Assembly (NCBI GenBank): GCA_019118605.1
Contig: DWYP01000040.1
Location: forward strand, 43,621-107,620
Direction: 5' to 3'
Source of the DNA: Candidatus Alistipes faecavium
GTDB taxonomy: Bacteria; Bacteroidota; Bacteroidia; Bacteroidales; Rikenellaceae
Length of the DNA: 64,000 nucleotides
Shown here in pieces: positions 27,242 through 36,395 of the stretch (the first letter of the stretch is position 1; the number at the start of each line of letters is the position of its first letter). The notes under the pieces were generated by a model. The model ran no database searches. It worked only from the letters and a program-made list of their open reading frames with translations, and was not told the origin of the DNA. A program made the translations under genes and the position numbers.

Positions 27242-30160
27242 ATGAAAGTGAAAAACATATTGATCGGTATCGCCGCCGCCCTGGCGGCAGTCTCCTGCAA
27301 CGTGGAGGACGAGGCGGTCCTTCCCGGCGCGGCGTCGGACGGGCTGTTGAAGATCCGGCCGCGGCTGCAGCAGCTCGACGTGCAGACCCGCAACGCGGAG
27401 AATGCGCTCATTGCCTACATCCCCGATTCGCTGAAGAATGCGCGGGTGCAGCCCATCGCCTCCTCGATGATCCGCGAGAACGTCTACTACTACAACCTTC
27501 CGGAGACCGCCACGTCGGTGCTGTTCACGAACCTCGCCAGCACCGCGGAGGAGAATGTCCGCTTCGGACTCGAGGAGACCGGCGGCCTGATGGTCGTGCT
27601 CCGGGACAGCACCCGTGCGGAACTCTCGCAGGAGATCCTTCTCGGGGGCCTTTCGGGCATTCTGGCGGGCAATGCGACTCCCTACGACGTCTCGATCCGG
27701 CGTCTGTCGTCGAAGATCACGGCCAGGCTCGTGCTGACGGATGCCAACGGCACGCCGCTGGAGGATACGGCCGAGCAGCTTCTGGCGGCTTCGGTGGCGA
27801 TCGACAGCCTGGGCACCTTCGTGCGCATCCACGACGATTTCACCACGGAAGGGTGCGGCTATACGACGCTCGAGAGCACGTTCTCTGCGGATGCGTCGTC
27901 CTTCACGACTCCGACCTACGACATCATCCCGGGCCGGGAGCGCCCGCGGTGCCGCCTGACGATCACCGACAAGAGCGGCACGGTGAAGACCTACACCAAG
28001 GAGCTGGACCAGCCCCTCGAAGCGAACCGCAACTATATGGTGACGTTCCGCCTGCGGCAGGTCAACGGGAATGTCAGCTTCACCTTTGAGGACGTGTCGG
28101 TCTCGACCTATTCGACGACCGCCGGCATGGACGATGTCGACATGTTCTCGATCTCCGGGAATCCTTCGGTCGGGAAGCAGGCCGGGGACTCCACCAATCT
28201 GTACATCACCCCTCGTCTGAACTACACCTGGGACTATGAACTGCGTTCGGGCAGCGAATACTTCAGTGTGGTACGTATCGGCAACATGCTGACCGTCAAG
28301 GCCCTTTCCGACAACGAGAGCGAGGCGCGCGTGGGTGTGATCCGTCTCACCTCCTCCAATGCCGACGAATATATGGATGTGACTGTGAGCCAGTCCAACG
28401 TCACGCGTCAGACCATCCGTCTGACGAAGGCACACAGCTCCTCACTCGATTTGTATGTCGACGGGACCAACGTGACGATCACGGGCGGGAATGTCAATAT
28501 GAGCTACGAAGGCCGCAACAATACGAATGTCTCGATCAGCAATGACGACCTGCCTCTCGGCGAGGTGCTCACCATCAGCGGAGACGAACTCTACTCGCTG
28601 ATAGCGAGAGCAGGTTTTCTCAATACGCTTTCCGACAGTTTCGCGTTCGAAAACTGCGTAGCATTGCAGTCGCTCGAGATTAGCAGCTCGGATGCGACGC
28701 TGGATGTCTCCTCCCTTCCGGCACTGACGAATCTCAAAATCAATTCCTCCGCCTTGACGTCGATGACCTTTGCCGAGGGCCAGCCCGTATCGAATCTCAG
28801 CATTTCATCCTGCCACAACATCGAAAGCCTCGATCTGACCAATATCTCGGCCTCGCTGCGGAACCTGACCGTTTCCTCGTGCGACAAATTCTCCTCGCTG
28901 ACGATCTATCCGAGCGATTTCAGCGGCGAGAAGCCCCTCGAGAAGGTGAACTTCGAGAGTTGCAACAGCCTGCTGGGCATGAGCCTGCTGAACTATACCC
29001 GGCTGCGGGAAGTGTCGTTCAACAGCTGCCGCAACATGGGAACGATCAATCTTTCGGGCTGCAGCTCGCTCTACGAGTTCTACCTTTACGGCTGTTCGGC
29101 GGCCTACGTCAACCTGAGCGACTGCGCTTCGATGCAGCTGCTGCGGCTTCAGTCCGTATCGCTGGGCGAGCTCAATCTTGCGGGCACGCCGCTCGAGAAG
29201 ATCGACATGATCACCTCGGTCACCGTCTCGAAACTCGATGTCTCGGGCATGACCTCGCTCAAGACCATCGAAGGGAACTTCACCTGCTCGACGTTCAATG
29301 CGAGCGGCTGCACCTCGATGGACATGATCGACAGCCGGATCTACAGCGTCAAGGACCTGAACGTCAGCGGCTGCTCCTCGCTGCGGAATCTCTCCTTCTC
29401 GGTCAATACGAGCGATCCGGTCATCCTGGACCTCTCGGGCCTCTCGCAGATCGAATCGCTGACCGTCAGCGACCTGAATGTCGCCGCGGACCTGAGCGGG
29501 CTCAAGTCCCTCAAGTCCCTGTCGCTCTCCTCGCTGCGGAATGTGGCGTCGCTGGATCTTTCGGCGTGCGAGTCCCTCGAGACGTTCTCGTGCAGCAGTT
29601 CCACGCGCGACCTCACCTCCCTGGCGCTTCCGCAGAGCCTGCAGAGCTTCTCGCTCGATTACTCGGGTCTCGAAACGCTGTCGCTTGCCGGCTATGCCAA
29701 CCTGAAGGACTTCCGCATTGTGGGCACTTCCCTGCAGACGGTGGACCTTTCGGGCTGCACGGCGCTCGTGAAATGCAACTTCTACAACAACAGCTCCCTG
29801 ACGTCGATCGACCTGGGCAGCTGCAGCTCGCTCGCCGAAGTGAACCCGGACTACGAGAACGGTTACAACCGGTCGGTGACGTCGATCAACCTCTCGGGCT
29901 GCTCGTCCCTTACGAAGTTCTCGTTCTCCAATGCGGCGCTGACGTCGCTGGATCTCAGCTCGAGCACGCTTCTGAGCGCCGTGAACGTGAAGAACAACAA
30001 TTTCGATGTCGACGGCGTGAACAACATGCTCCGGACCCTTCCCGACCGGTCGTCGAATACGGCAACGGGTGTCGTTTATCTGTACGGGAACCCCGGCGTG
30101 GAGGGCTACGATACGAGCATCGTTGCGAACAAGAACTGGTATATTGATACAACCTTATAA
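27242..30160 (+). CDS. Lipoprotein: FimB/Mfa2-like N-terminus, BACON-like segment, long C-terminal leucine-rich-repeat region
   Basis: Lipobox AALAAVSC; MIRENVYYYNLPETATSVLFTNLAS...YDVSIRRLSSKITARLVLTD; many LxxLxLSxCxxL repeats. Confidence 0.65.
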   Translation: MKVKNILIGIAAALAAVSCNVEDEAVLPGAASDGLLKIRPRLQQLDVQTRNAENALIAYIPDSLKNARVQPIASSMIRENVYYYNLPETATSVLFTNLASTAEENVRFGLEETGGLMVVLRDSTRAELSQEILLGGLSGILAGNATPYDVSIRRLSSKITARLVLTDANGTPLEDTAEQLLAASVAIDSLGTFVRIHDDFTTEGCGYTTLESTFSADASSFTTPTYDIIPGRERPRCRLTITDKSGTVKTYTKELDQPLEANRNYMVTFRLRQVNGNVSFTFEDVSVSTYSTTAGMDDVDMFSISGNPSVGKQAGDSTNLYITPRLNYTWDYELRSGSEYFSVVRIGNMLTVKALSDNESEARVGVIRLTSSNADEYMDVTVSQSNVTRQTIRLTKAHSSSLDLYVDGTNVTITGGNVNMSYEGRNNTNVSISNDDLPLGEVLTISGDELYSLIARAGFLNTLSDSFAFENCVALQSLEISSSDATLDVSSLPALTNLKINSSALTSMTFAEGQPVSNLSISSCHNIESLDLTNISASLRNLTVSSCDKFSSLTIYPSDFSGEKPLEKVNFESCNSLLGMSLLNYTRLREVSFNSCRNMGTINLSGCSSLYEFYLYGCSAAYVNLSDCASMQLLRLQSVSLGELNLAGTPLEKIDMITSVTVSKLDVSGMTSLKTIEGNFTCSTFNASGCTSMDMIDSRIYSVKDLNVSGCSSLRNLSFSVNTSDPVILDLSGLSQIESLTVSDLNVAADLSGLKSLKSLSLSSLRNVASLDLSACESLETFSCSSSTRDLTSLALPQSLQSFSLDYSGLETLSLAGYANLKDFRIVGTSLQTVDLSGCTALVKCNFYNNSSLTSIDLGSCSSLAEVNPDYENGYNRSVTSINLSGCSSLTKFSFSNAALTSLDLSSSTLLSAVNVKNNNFDVDGVNNMLRTLPDRSSNTATGVVYLYGNPGVEGYDTSIVANKNWYIDTTL

Positions 30161-30168
30161 GACCGGCC

Positions 30169-31065
30169 ATGAAAAGACTATTTTATCCTGTCATATTATC
30201 TGCGCTGGCGATGACGATCGCCGCATGCGAGAAGGAGCGCGGGACGGATCCAGCCCCTGCTCCGGAACCTGCGCGGCATGCCGTGAGCGTCACTCCCGAG
30301 ACGTCGCTGCTGGGCAACGGGACGACGGTCGATGTCCTGCAGGATCCGATCTATGCCTACGCCTTCAACTCCGAGGGTCAGAGCGACGGGCTGGCCATCA
30401 AACCTTCGTCGATCAGCAACGGGTCATACACCTACATGATCCCCACGGATGCCGCGACGCTGATCTTCAGCAACCGGATGAGCGACGATACGATGAACGT
30501 CGTTTCCGAGGGCGACAGCCTGGTCTTCATCTACACGAGCATTAACACGAAGGATCTTGTGGCCGGGACCGTAGCTGTCACGCAGGGAAGTTCCTCGTAC
30601 GGGGTGAACCTCCGGCGTCTGACCGCGAAACTGGACCTCGAACTGGAGATGAAGGCCACGGACGGGACCATCCTGGACTGCCACGATTACATGCAGTATG
30701 CTTCGGTGCAGGTTTACAGCCAGGCCAAGAGTACTTCCATCAACGTTCATGGGGAGGTGAAACTCTCGGAAACCCCGATTCCCTATCCGTTGACCCCGGG
30801 CCTTCAGACAACTCCGGGTACCTATCTGTATCCGATCTGTTCGGATATTTCCATCTTCCCGACCGCTCCCGGATGGCCCGAGACGATCGAACTGACGCTT
30901 GTCAACCAGGAGGGCGCGGAGTCGACGCTCAGCAGGACGCTCGACTATGTCTTCGAGGCCAACAAGCACTACAAACTCAGGCTCAGCATGAAACGTGTCG
31001 AGACGGGCTCGCAGTTCGTCATCGACGAGATCGTGAACGAGGAGCTGACGGTGGATCTCAACTGA
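30169..31065 (+). CDS. FimB/Mfa2-like fimbrillin-associated lipoprotein
   Basis: Lipobox ALAMTIAAC; IYAYAFNSEGQ...YTYMIPTDAATLIFSNRM...SYGVNLRRLTAKLDLELEMKATDG resembles the preceding protein. Confidence 0.55.
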   Translation: MKRLFYPVILSALAMTIAACEKERGTDPAPAPEPARHAVSVTPETSLLGNGTTVDVLQDPIYAYAFNSEGQSDGLAIKPSSISNGSYTYMIPTDAATLIFSNRMSDDTMNVVSEGDSLVFIYTSINTKDLVAGTVAVTQGSSSYGVNLRRLTAKLDLELEMKATDGTILDCHDYMQYASVQVYSQAKSTSINVHGEVKLSETPIPYPLTPGLQTTPGTYLYPICSDISIFPTAPGWPETIELTLVNQEGAESTLSRTLDYVFEANKHYKLRLSMKRVETGSQFVIDEIVNEELTVDLN

Positions 31066-31091
31066 AGGAGGAGAAATAAAACGTTAAAGCC

Positions 31092-31883
31092 ATGAAAATC
31101 AATACGAACAATATGAGATGCGGCTTGTTCTGCGGTTTGATCCTGCTGCTGGGGGTTTCGTGCCAGAAGACGGTTGTCGGGGATGAGGGAACGGCGCTGG
31201 AGACGACGACCATCCATTTCATTCCCGAGGAACTCGACATCGACGTGGAACCTGCGTCGCGGGCGGTGCTCGGAGAGACGGACATCTACTGTTACGCCTT
31301 TGTCAACAATACGCTCGTGGAGGGATACCCTGCCAAGCAGACCGAGATCAACAACGGCGTCTACTCCTTCATTATCCCCAAAAGCACCAACACGCGCCTG
31401 TGTTTCGTGATCAAGCCCGACTGGCTCGGATGGAAAACCAGTTCCGGGAATGTGATATTCGATATCTGGTGGATGAACCGTGAAGAGATTGAACTCTACA
31501 GTTCCTACTCGCAGTGGTACGACACCTCTTCCGAAGGGGTTCAGACCATCAGCGCGTCGCTCAATCAGCAGCATTACGACATTCACCTGCGCTTCCAGTT
31601 CATCAATTTTCCCTCCGATCCGAAGGACGTCATCAAAGACCTTTACCTTACGTTGAGCGACGCCGTCGGCCTGAACTTCTCGCTGGACGAGCTGCAGCCG
31701 GAGACCGAGGGAGGTGTGGAGTATCTGTCCACGGACCTGCATGCGCTGATCCCGAGCGGCAGCGGCTCGGGGCTTTACGCGGAGTTCTACACCGTCTTCG
31801 GAGTCCGCCGGGCGTATATACGCAACATTACGTCCGTGGAGTCGAAAATTACCGTGACGGTCAACTACGAAAATCTGAGATAA
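31092..31883 (+). CDS. FimB/Mfa2-like lipoprotein
   Basis: Lipobox LILLLGVSC; IYCYAFVNNTLVEGYPAKQTEINNGVYSFIIPKSTNTRLCFVI pattern shared with neighbours. Confidence 0.5.
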   Translation: MKINTNNMRCGLFCGLILLLGVSCQKTVVGDEGTALETTTIHFIPEELDIDVEPASRAVLGETDIYCYAFVNNTLVEGYPAKQTEINNGVYSFIIPKSTNTRLCFVIKPDWLGWKTSSGNVIFDIWWMNREEIELYSSYSQWYDTSSEGVQTISASLNQQHYDIHLRFQFINFPSDPKDVIKDLYLTLSDAVGLNFSLDELQPETEGGVEYLSTDLHALIPSGSGSGLYAEFYTVFGVRRAYIRNITSVESKITVTVNYENLR

Positions 31884-31915
31884 AACATTATAACCCAAAT
31901 TAACCCAACAAAAAG

Positions 31916-32602
31916 ATGAAAGCAAAAGTAATTCTTTCGGCTCTTTTCGCCATTTCGATGCTCCTTGCCGCCGGCGAGGTTGAGGCCCAGGTTGCCACCA
32001 AGAAGGAGGTCAAGCAGGTCCAAAAACACGAGAAATTCCTGAACAAGCAGATCAAGGAGAAGGCCATCAAGCAGGCCCGCAAGGAGGCCAAGCGCCTCGA
32101 GAAGCAGGGCTACAAGGTTCCCGTGGGCCAGATTCCGCTGGCCAAGCAGCTGGAGAACTCGTGGCAGGCGCAGTATGAGATCGACGGCGACGGCTATCCG
32201 TACTACTTCACCGCCACGGCCTCGACCGTCGGCAGCAACTACACCGCCACGCAGATGCAGGCCGTGAATACCGCGAAGCTCGATATCGCCGGACAGATCC
32301 AGACGCAGGTCAACCAGCTCATCGAGGCGAAGATCGCCAACAACGAGATCAGCAAGGAGGATGCCGTGTCGATCAACTCGTTCGTGAGCGCCAGCAAGAG
32401 CGTGATCTCGAATTCGCTGGGCCGTGTGCTGAAGCTCGTGGAGATCTACCGCGTGCTCGACAACGGCAACAACGAGGTGATGGTAACCCTCGGTTACAAC
32501 ACCGACCTCGCCATGAAGGAGGCGATCAAGGCCATGCAGAAGACGCTCGATGCCGATGCCGACAAGCTGATGGACGAGCTGAACCTCCTGTTGGAGAAAT
32601 AG
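31916..32602 (+). CDS. LPP20-like exported protein
   Basis: Signal peptide; TQMQAVNTAKLDIAGQIQTQVNQLIEAKI...VLKLVEIYRVLDNGNNEVMVTLGYNTDLAMKEAIKAM pattern. Confidence 0.5.
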   Translation: MKAKVILSALFAISMLLAAGEVEAQVATKKEVKQVQKHEKFLNKQIKEKAIKQARKEAKRLEKQGYKVPVGQIPLAKQLENSWQAQYEIDGDGYPYYFTATASTVGSNYTATQMQAVNTAKLDIAGQIQTQVNQLIEAKIANNEISKEDAVSINSFVSASKSVISNSLGRVLKLVEIYRVLDNGNNEVMVTLGYNTDLAMKEAIKAMQKTLDADADKLMDELNLLLEK

Positions 32603-32612
32603 TCCGAGGCTT

Positions 32613-33407
32613 ATGAAAAGGATCTTTCTGCTGACCTTTTGTCTGCTGACAGTGTGGGCCCTTCATGCCGGCGAGACGACCGTCAAGGTTCGGAAAGCGG
32701 TCGGGAGATGGGAGGTCAGCGGAGACCTTTCCATGGCCGAAGCGGAAGAGAGGGCGCTCAACGAGGCGAAAAAGGACGCGTTGAGCAAGGCCGGAGTCAT
32801 GGAAAACGTCTGGTCGGTCTTCGGACAGGTTACGTCCGACAACGGAACGGAATTCGCCGAGGCCTATTCGTCGGTGAGCATCCTGGCGATGAACGGCCTT
32901 GTGAATGTCACCAGCAAGGAGGTCGAGGATCTTTGGGATCCTGTGGCGCGCAAATTCTTCAAGGTCGTCACCATCGACGCCACGGTGACCAAGAGCGACA
33001 TCCGCGAGGATCGGAGCTATGTGCTGGAGGTAAACGGCATCGAACCCGTCTACAAGGAGTCCGACCTGTTCCGCTGTTCGCTCAAGGTGCACGGGGCCGA
33101 TTCCTACGTGAAGTTTTTCTGGTTCGGGGACTCGGGCGCCGACATGATCTATCCGAACGAGTACGAAGGGAACCAACTCTTCAAGGCCGGTAAGACGTAT
33201 GACTTTCCGCTGACGGATGCGGTCGAGATGGTGATGTCGAAAGCCGATGCGAAGGCCGAGGTCGAGAAGGTGAACGTGATCGTCGTGGCGACCAAGAAGG
33301 ACTATCCGTATATCGGCGAGAAGGACTACCTCTCCATCCTGAGCTGGATCTTCAATCTTCCGGCCGACCAAAGAACATTGTATTACCATATGACTTTAAT
33401 CAAATAA
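32613..33407 (+). CDS. Exported protein with DUF4384-like domain and LPP20-like N-terminus
   Basis: Signal peptide; AEAEERALNEAKKDALSKAGV; LKVHGADSYVKFFWFGDSGADMIYPNEYEGNQLFKAGKTYDFP resembles DUF4384. Confidence 0.55.
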   Translation: MKRIFLLTFCLLTVWALHAGETTVKVRKAVGRWEVSGDLSMAEAEERALNEAKKDALSKAGVMENVWSVFGQVTSDNGTEFAEAYSSVSILAMNGLVNVTSKEVEDLWDPVARKFFKVVTIDATVTKSDIREDRSYVLEVNGIEPVYKESDLFRCSLKVHGADSYVKFFWFGDSGADMIYPNEYEGNQLFKAGKTYDFPLTDAVEMVMSKADAKAEVEKVNVIVVATKKDYPYIGEKDYLSILSWIFNLPADQRTLYYHMTLIK

Positions 33408-33408
33408 C

Positions 33409-36039
33409 ATGAAGCGGTTTCTTTGTCTGATCATCATGATCTTCTGCGCGGCGACATACGGCGCGCATGCGGATAATTTCAAATGGATCAAGGAAATCCG
33501 TTACGAGCAGATCCGGCCCTACAGCGACGGGATGAGTGCCTTCATGCAGAACAAGAAGTGGGGCTACATCGATACCGAGGGCAATGTGGTCATCGAGCCC
33601 GTGTACGACGAGTGCCGCGACTTCAAGAACGGGGTGACGATCGCCAAGCTGAAGGGCAAATGGGGCGTCATCGACAAGAAGGGCAACTGCTCCTCGGGTT
33701 TCATCTTCGATGCCGTGAACGACTTTTCGGACGGCCTGGCCTATGCGAGCGCCGGGAAGAAGCTCTATTTCGTCAAGGAGAGCGGCTCGATGCAGGTGCT
33801 CTCCGACGACTACATCTACGGCAACTTCACCGAGGGCATGGCCCCGTTGATGAGCAAGAAGAAGAACAAGTGGGGCTTCATCAACTCCAACGGCATCATC
33901 GTCATCGAACCCAAATACGATACCGTATACAACTTCAGCAACAACACCGCGCTGGTCAAGAAGAGCGGCAAGTACTACTATATCAACCGCAAGGGCGGTC
34001 GCAAGAATGTGGATCTGTCGATCATGCAGCCGCTGAAGTACGTGAACGGCTATGCGAAGATCAATGTCGCTTCGGGCGTCGGGTTCATCGACAAGGAGTT
34101 CAAGGTGCTCCCGATTTACGGCAAGGAGGCCACGGACTTCAACAAGGAGGGCACGGCCGTGATGCTCATGGAGGACAAATCGGTGATCTATATCAACGGT
34201 TACGGAAAACCCGTGCTGAAGACCGACTGGGACCGTGTGGGCAACTTCTACAACGGCCTGGCCTGGGTTTCGAAGAACGGCAAGTACGGATACATCAACA
34301 CCCGCGGCGAGCTGGCGATCGACACCCTTTTCACGTCGGCGAGCGACTTTTCGGAGGGTATCGCCTTCGTCTCGGCGAACGGACGCTTCGGCAGCATCAA
34401 GAAACTGAATCCCGGGGAGGTGATCCCGCAGCTTCAGATCAACGGGATCAACATCCACGACGCCAACAACAACGGGAAGGTCGAGGCCGAGGAGAAGTTC
34501 AGCATCAATGTGGCGCTGAGCAATCCCACGAGCGAGAGACTTCAGGACGTGACGTTCCAGTTCGCTTCGCAGCAGGATGTCGCCGACTGGTTCCAGTTCG
34601 ACAACCAGATGGTTCAGATCCCGGAGCTGCGCGCCAACGCCGATACGGTGATTACCTTCACCGGAACGGCCAACCTGTCGCTGATCTCCTCGGATATCAA
34701 GATGAAGTTCCGCGGTCTGGCAAGCAATACGTTCGATCCCGTGGAGAGCGATTTCGAGTTCGAGGCCCTGGGTATCAACGCCTGCCGTCCGGTGATTACC
34801 CGCTATTGGGTCTACAAGGACAACCACACGCAGATCGGTCTGGGCGACGAGGTCAACCTCATGATCGCCATCAAGAACGACGGAAAGGACATGGCCAAGA
34901 ACGTTCAGGTCGACCTCCAGTGGCCTGTCGGCATCTCCTCTCCGCAGGGGAGCCTTTCGGTTCCGTTGATCCGCCCGGGCGAGACGAAGGAGCTCACGGC
35001 GCACTTCGTGGTCGATTCGCTCTATGCGGACGGACTCACGGTGGTGGCCAAACTTTCGGAGTACACCCGGCAGCACCGGGATGTCAAGTATCTGTCGTTC
35101 TATACGGGGCGCATGAATGCCGAGGTGAACCTCGAAGGCGGCGGCCCGATGATGTACCAGTACGAGCCGCAGTATTTCGCCCAGAACGTGGCTGTTCCGA
35201 CGACCCCACAGGTTGTGACCGTCGACGAGGTGACGCAGGACGTGGGCAAGGAGAAGGCGCTGGATTCGGAGCTGCTTGACGGCATCTCGCGTGTCAACAC
35301 CCCCGATCCGAACAAATTCGCCCTTGTCATCGGCAACGAGGATTACAACTCCTTCAAGCAGACCACGAGCTACGAGGTCAATGTGGATTACGCCGCCAAG
35401 GATGCCACGGCCTTCGCCGAGTACGCCAAGGACTACATGGGCGTCCCGGAGAGCAACGTGATCCTGCTGAAGAACGCCACCTACGCGCAGATGAATTTCA
35501 ACATCAACAAGCTGATGATGATGAGCAAGACGAACCCCGGGAACGTCAAGCTGTACATCTTCTACGCCGGGCACGGACAGCATGACGTGGACAGCAAGGA
35601 GACCTATCTGATTCCCGTGGACGTGAGCATCTCGTCGCCGACGGCGGGCATCAAGCTCGAAAAGCTCTATGCCGACCTCGGGGAGAGTAAGGCCAAGCGG
35701 AGCATGGTGTTCATGGATGCCTGCTACAGCGGGGTAGGGCGCGGTATCGTCATCAAGCCCAAGGAGGCGCCGATCAGCGGCAACATCGTGGTCTTCACGG
35801 CTACGTCGTCGACGCAGCGTTCGATGCCCTACCAGGAGAAGAAGCACGGACTCTTCACCTACTACCTGCTCAAGACGATCCGGGACAACAACGGAAACAT
35901 CTCCGTGGGCAGTCTTTACGATTCGGTGAAGAAGGAGGTGGTGAAGAACTCCATCTGGATCAACAATTCGGAGCAGACCCCGGAACTTCTCAACGGCCAG
36001 AACATCGACTCCGGCTGGGAGAACTGGACGATCTATTAG
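33409..36039 (+). CDS. Exported WG-repeat protein with C-terminal caspase (C14-like) domain
   Basis: Signal peptide; WG repeats (KKWGYIDTEGNVVIEPVYDECRDFKNG; KGKWGVIDKKGN; NKWGFINSNGIIVIEPKYDTVYNF); caspase block KFALVIGNEDYN...KLYIFYAGHGQ...SMVFMDACYSG. Confidence 0.88.
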   Translation: MKRFLCLIIMIFCAATYGAHADNFKWIKEIRYEQIRPYSDGMSAFMQNKKWGYIDTEGNVVIEPVYDECRDFKNGVTIAKLKGKWGVIDKKGNCSSGFIFDAVNDFSDGLAYASAGKKLYFVKESGSMQVLSDDYIYGNFTEGMAPLMSKKKNKWGFINSNGIIVIEPKYDTVYNFSNNTALVKKSGKYYYINRKGGRKNVDLSIMQPLKYVNGYAKINVASGVGFIDKEFKVLPIYGKEATDFNKEGTAVMLMEDKSVIYINGYGKPVLKTDWDRVGNFYNGLAWVSKNGKYGYINTRGELAIDTLFTSASDFSEGIAFVSANGRFGSIKKLNPGEVIPQLQINGINIHDANNNGKVEAEEKFSINVALSNPTSERLQDVTFQFASQQDVADWFQFDNQMVQIPELRANADTVITFTGTANLSLISSDIKMKFRGLASNTFDPVESDFEFEALGINACRPVITRYWVYKDNHTQIGLGDEVNLMIAIKNDGKDMAKNVQVDLQWPVGISSPQGSLSVPLIRPGETKELTAHFVVDSLYADGLTVVAKLSEYTRQHRDVKYLSFYTGRMNAEVNLEGGGPMMYQYEPQYFAQNVAVPTTPQVVTVDEVTQDVGKEKALDSELLDGISRVNTPDPNKFALVIGNEDYNSFKQTTSYEVNVDYAAKDATAFAEYAKDYMGVPESNVILLKNATYAQMNFNINKLMMMSKTNPGNVKLYIFYAGHGQHDVDSKETYLIPVDVSISSPTAGIKLEKLYADLGESKAKRSMVFMDACYSGVGRGIVIKPKEAPISGNIVVFTATSSTQRSMPYQEKKHGLFTYYLLKTIRDNNGNISVGSLYDSVKKEVVKNSIWINNSEQTPELLNGQNIDSGWENWTIY

Positions 36040-36094
36040 CGTTGCGGGCCCGGATCTGATTCCGGGCGTCCGCAGGGGCCTACACACAAGGAGC

Positions 36095-36146
36095 CAGCAA
36101 GAGAAGGCCTCTTCCCATACGGAAGAAGCCTTCTCTTGCTGTTTTG
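36095..36146 (+). terminator. Rho-independent terminator closing the surface/caspase operon
   Basis: CAGCAAGAGAAGGC ... GCCTTCTCTTGCTG followed by TTTT. Confidence 0.85.
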
Positions 36147-36242
36147 GGGCTCCGGAGCTTGTTCCTGGAGATGCCTTTGAAACTTGCCGGAACCGTCCGG
36201 AGGACGTGCCGTTTCAGCATTTCAGCATTTCTGCGTCCGGCC

Positions 36243-36345
36243 GCGGTTCGGCCGCGGTTCGATTGCGGTTCGATTGCGCCCGGCCGCGGTTCGATTGCGT
36301 CGGTTATGCCCGGCTGCGGTTCGACTGCGGGTCGGCTGCGCCCGC
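36243..36345. repeat. Degenerate tandem repeats of an ~11-bp unit GCGGTTCGATT
   Basis: GCGGTTCGGCC GCGGTTCGATT GCGGTTCGATT GCGCCCGGCC GCGGTTCGATT ... GCGGTTCGACT GCGGGTCGGCT. Confidence 0.8.
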
Positions 36346-36395
36346 GGGATCCGATCCGAAGACGGAGCCGCCGCAACTCCCCGGGCCCCCGCGGA

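Noticed and set aside
24983-28435. 1150-aa minus-strand ORF across the LRR/fimbrillin genes
   Set aside because: Antisense artefact spanning two well-supported plus-strand genes and their intergenic gap.
33400-36087. 895-aa minus-strand ORF antisense to the caspase gene
   Set aside because: No domains; plus strand has intact WG repeats and caspase motifs.
36243-36345. Possible CRISPR array
   Set aside because: Units are ~11 bp and contiguous without spacers; this is a tandem minisatellite.
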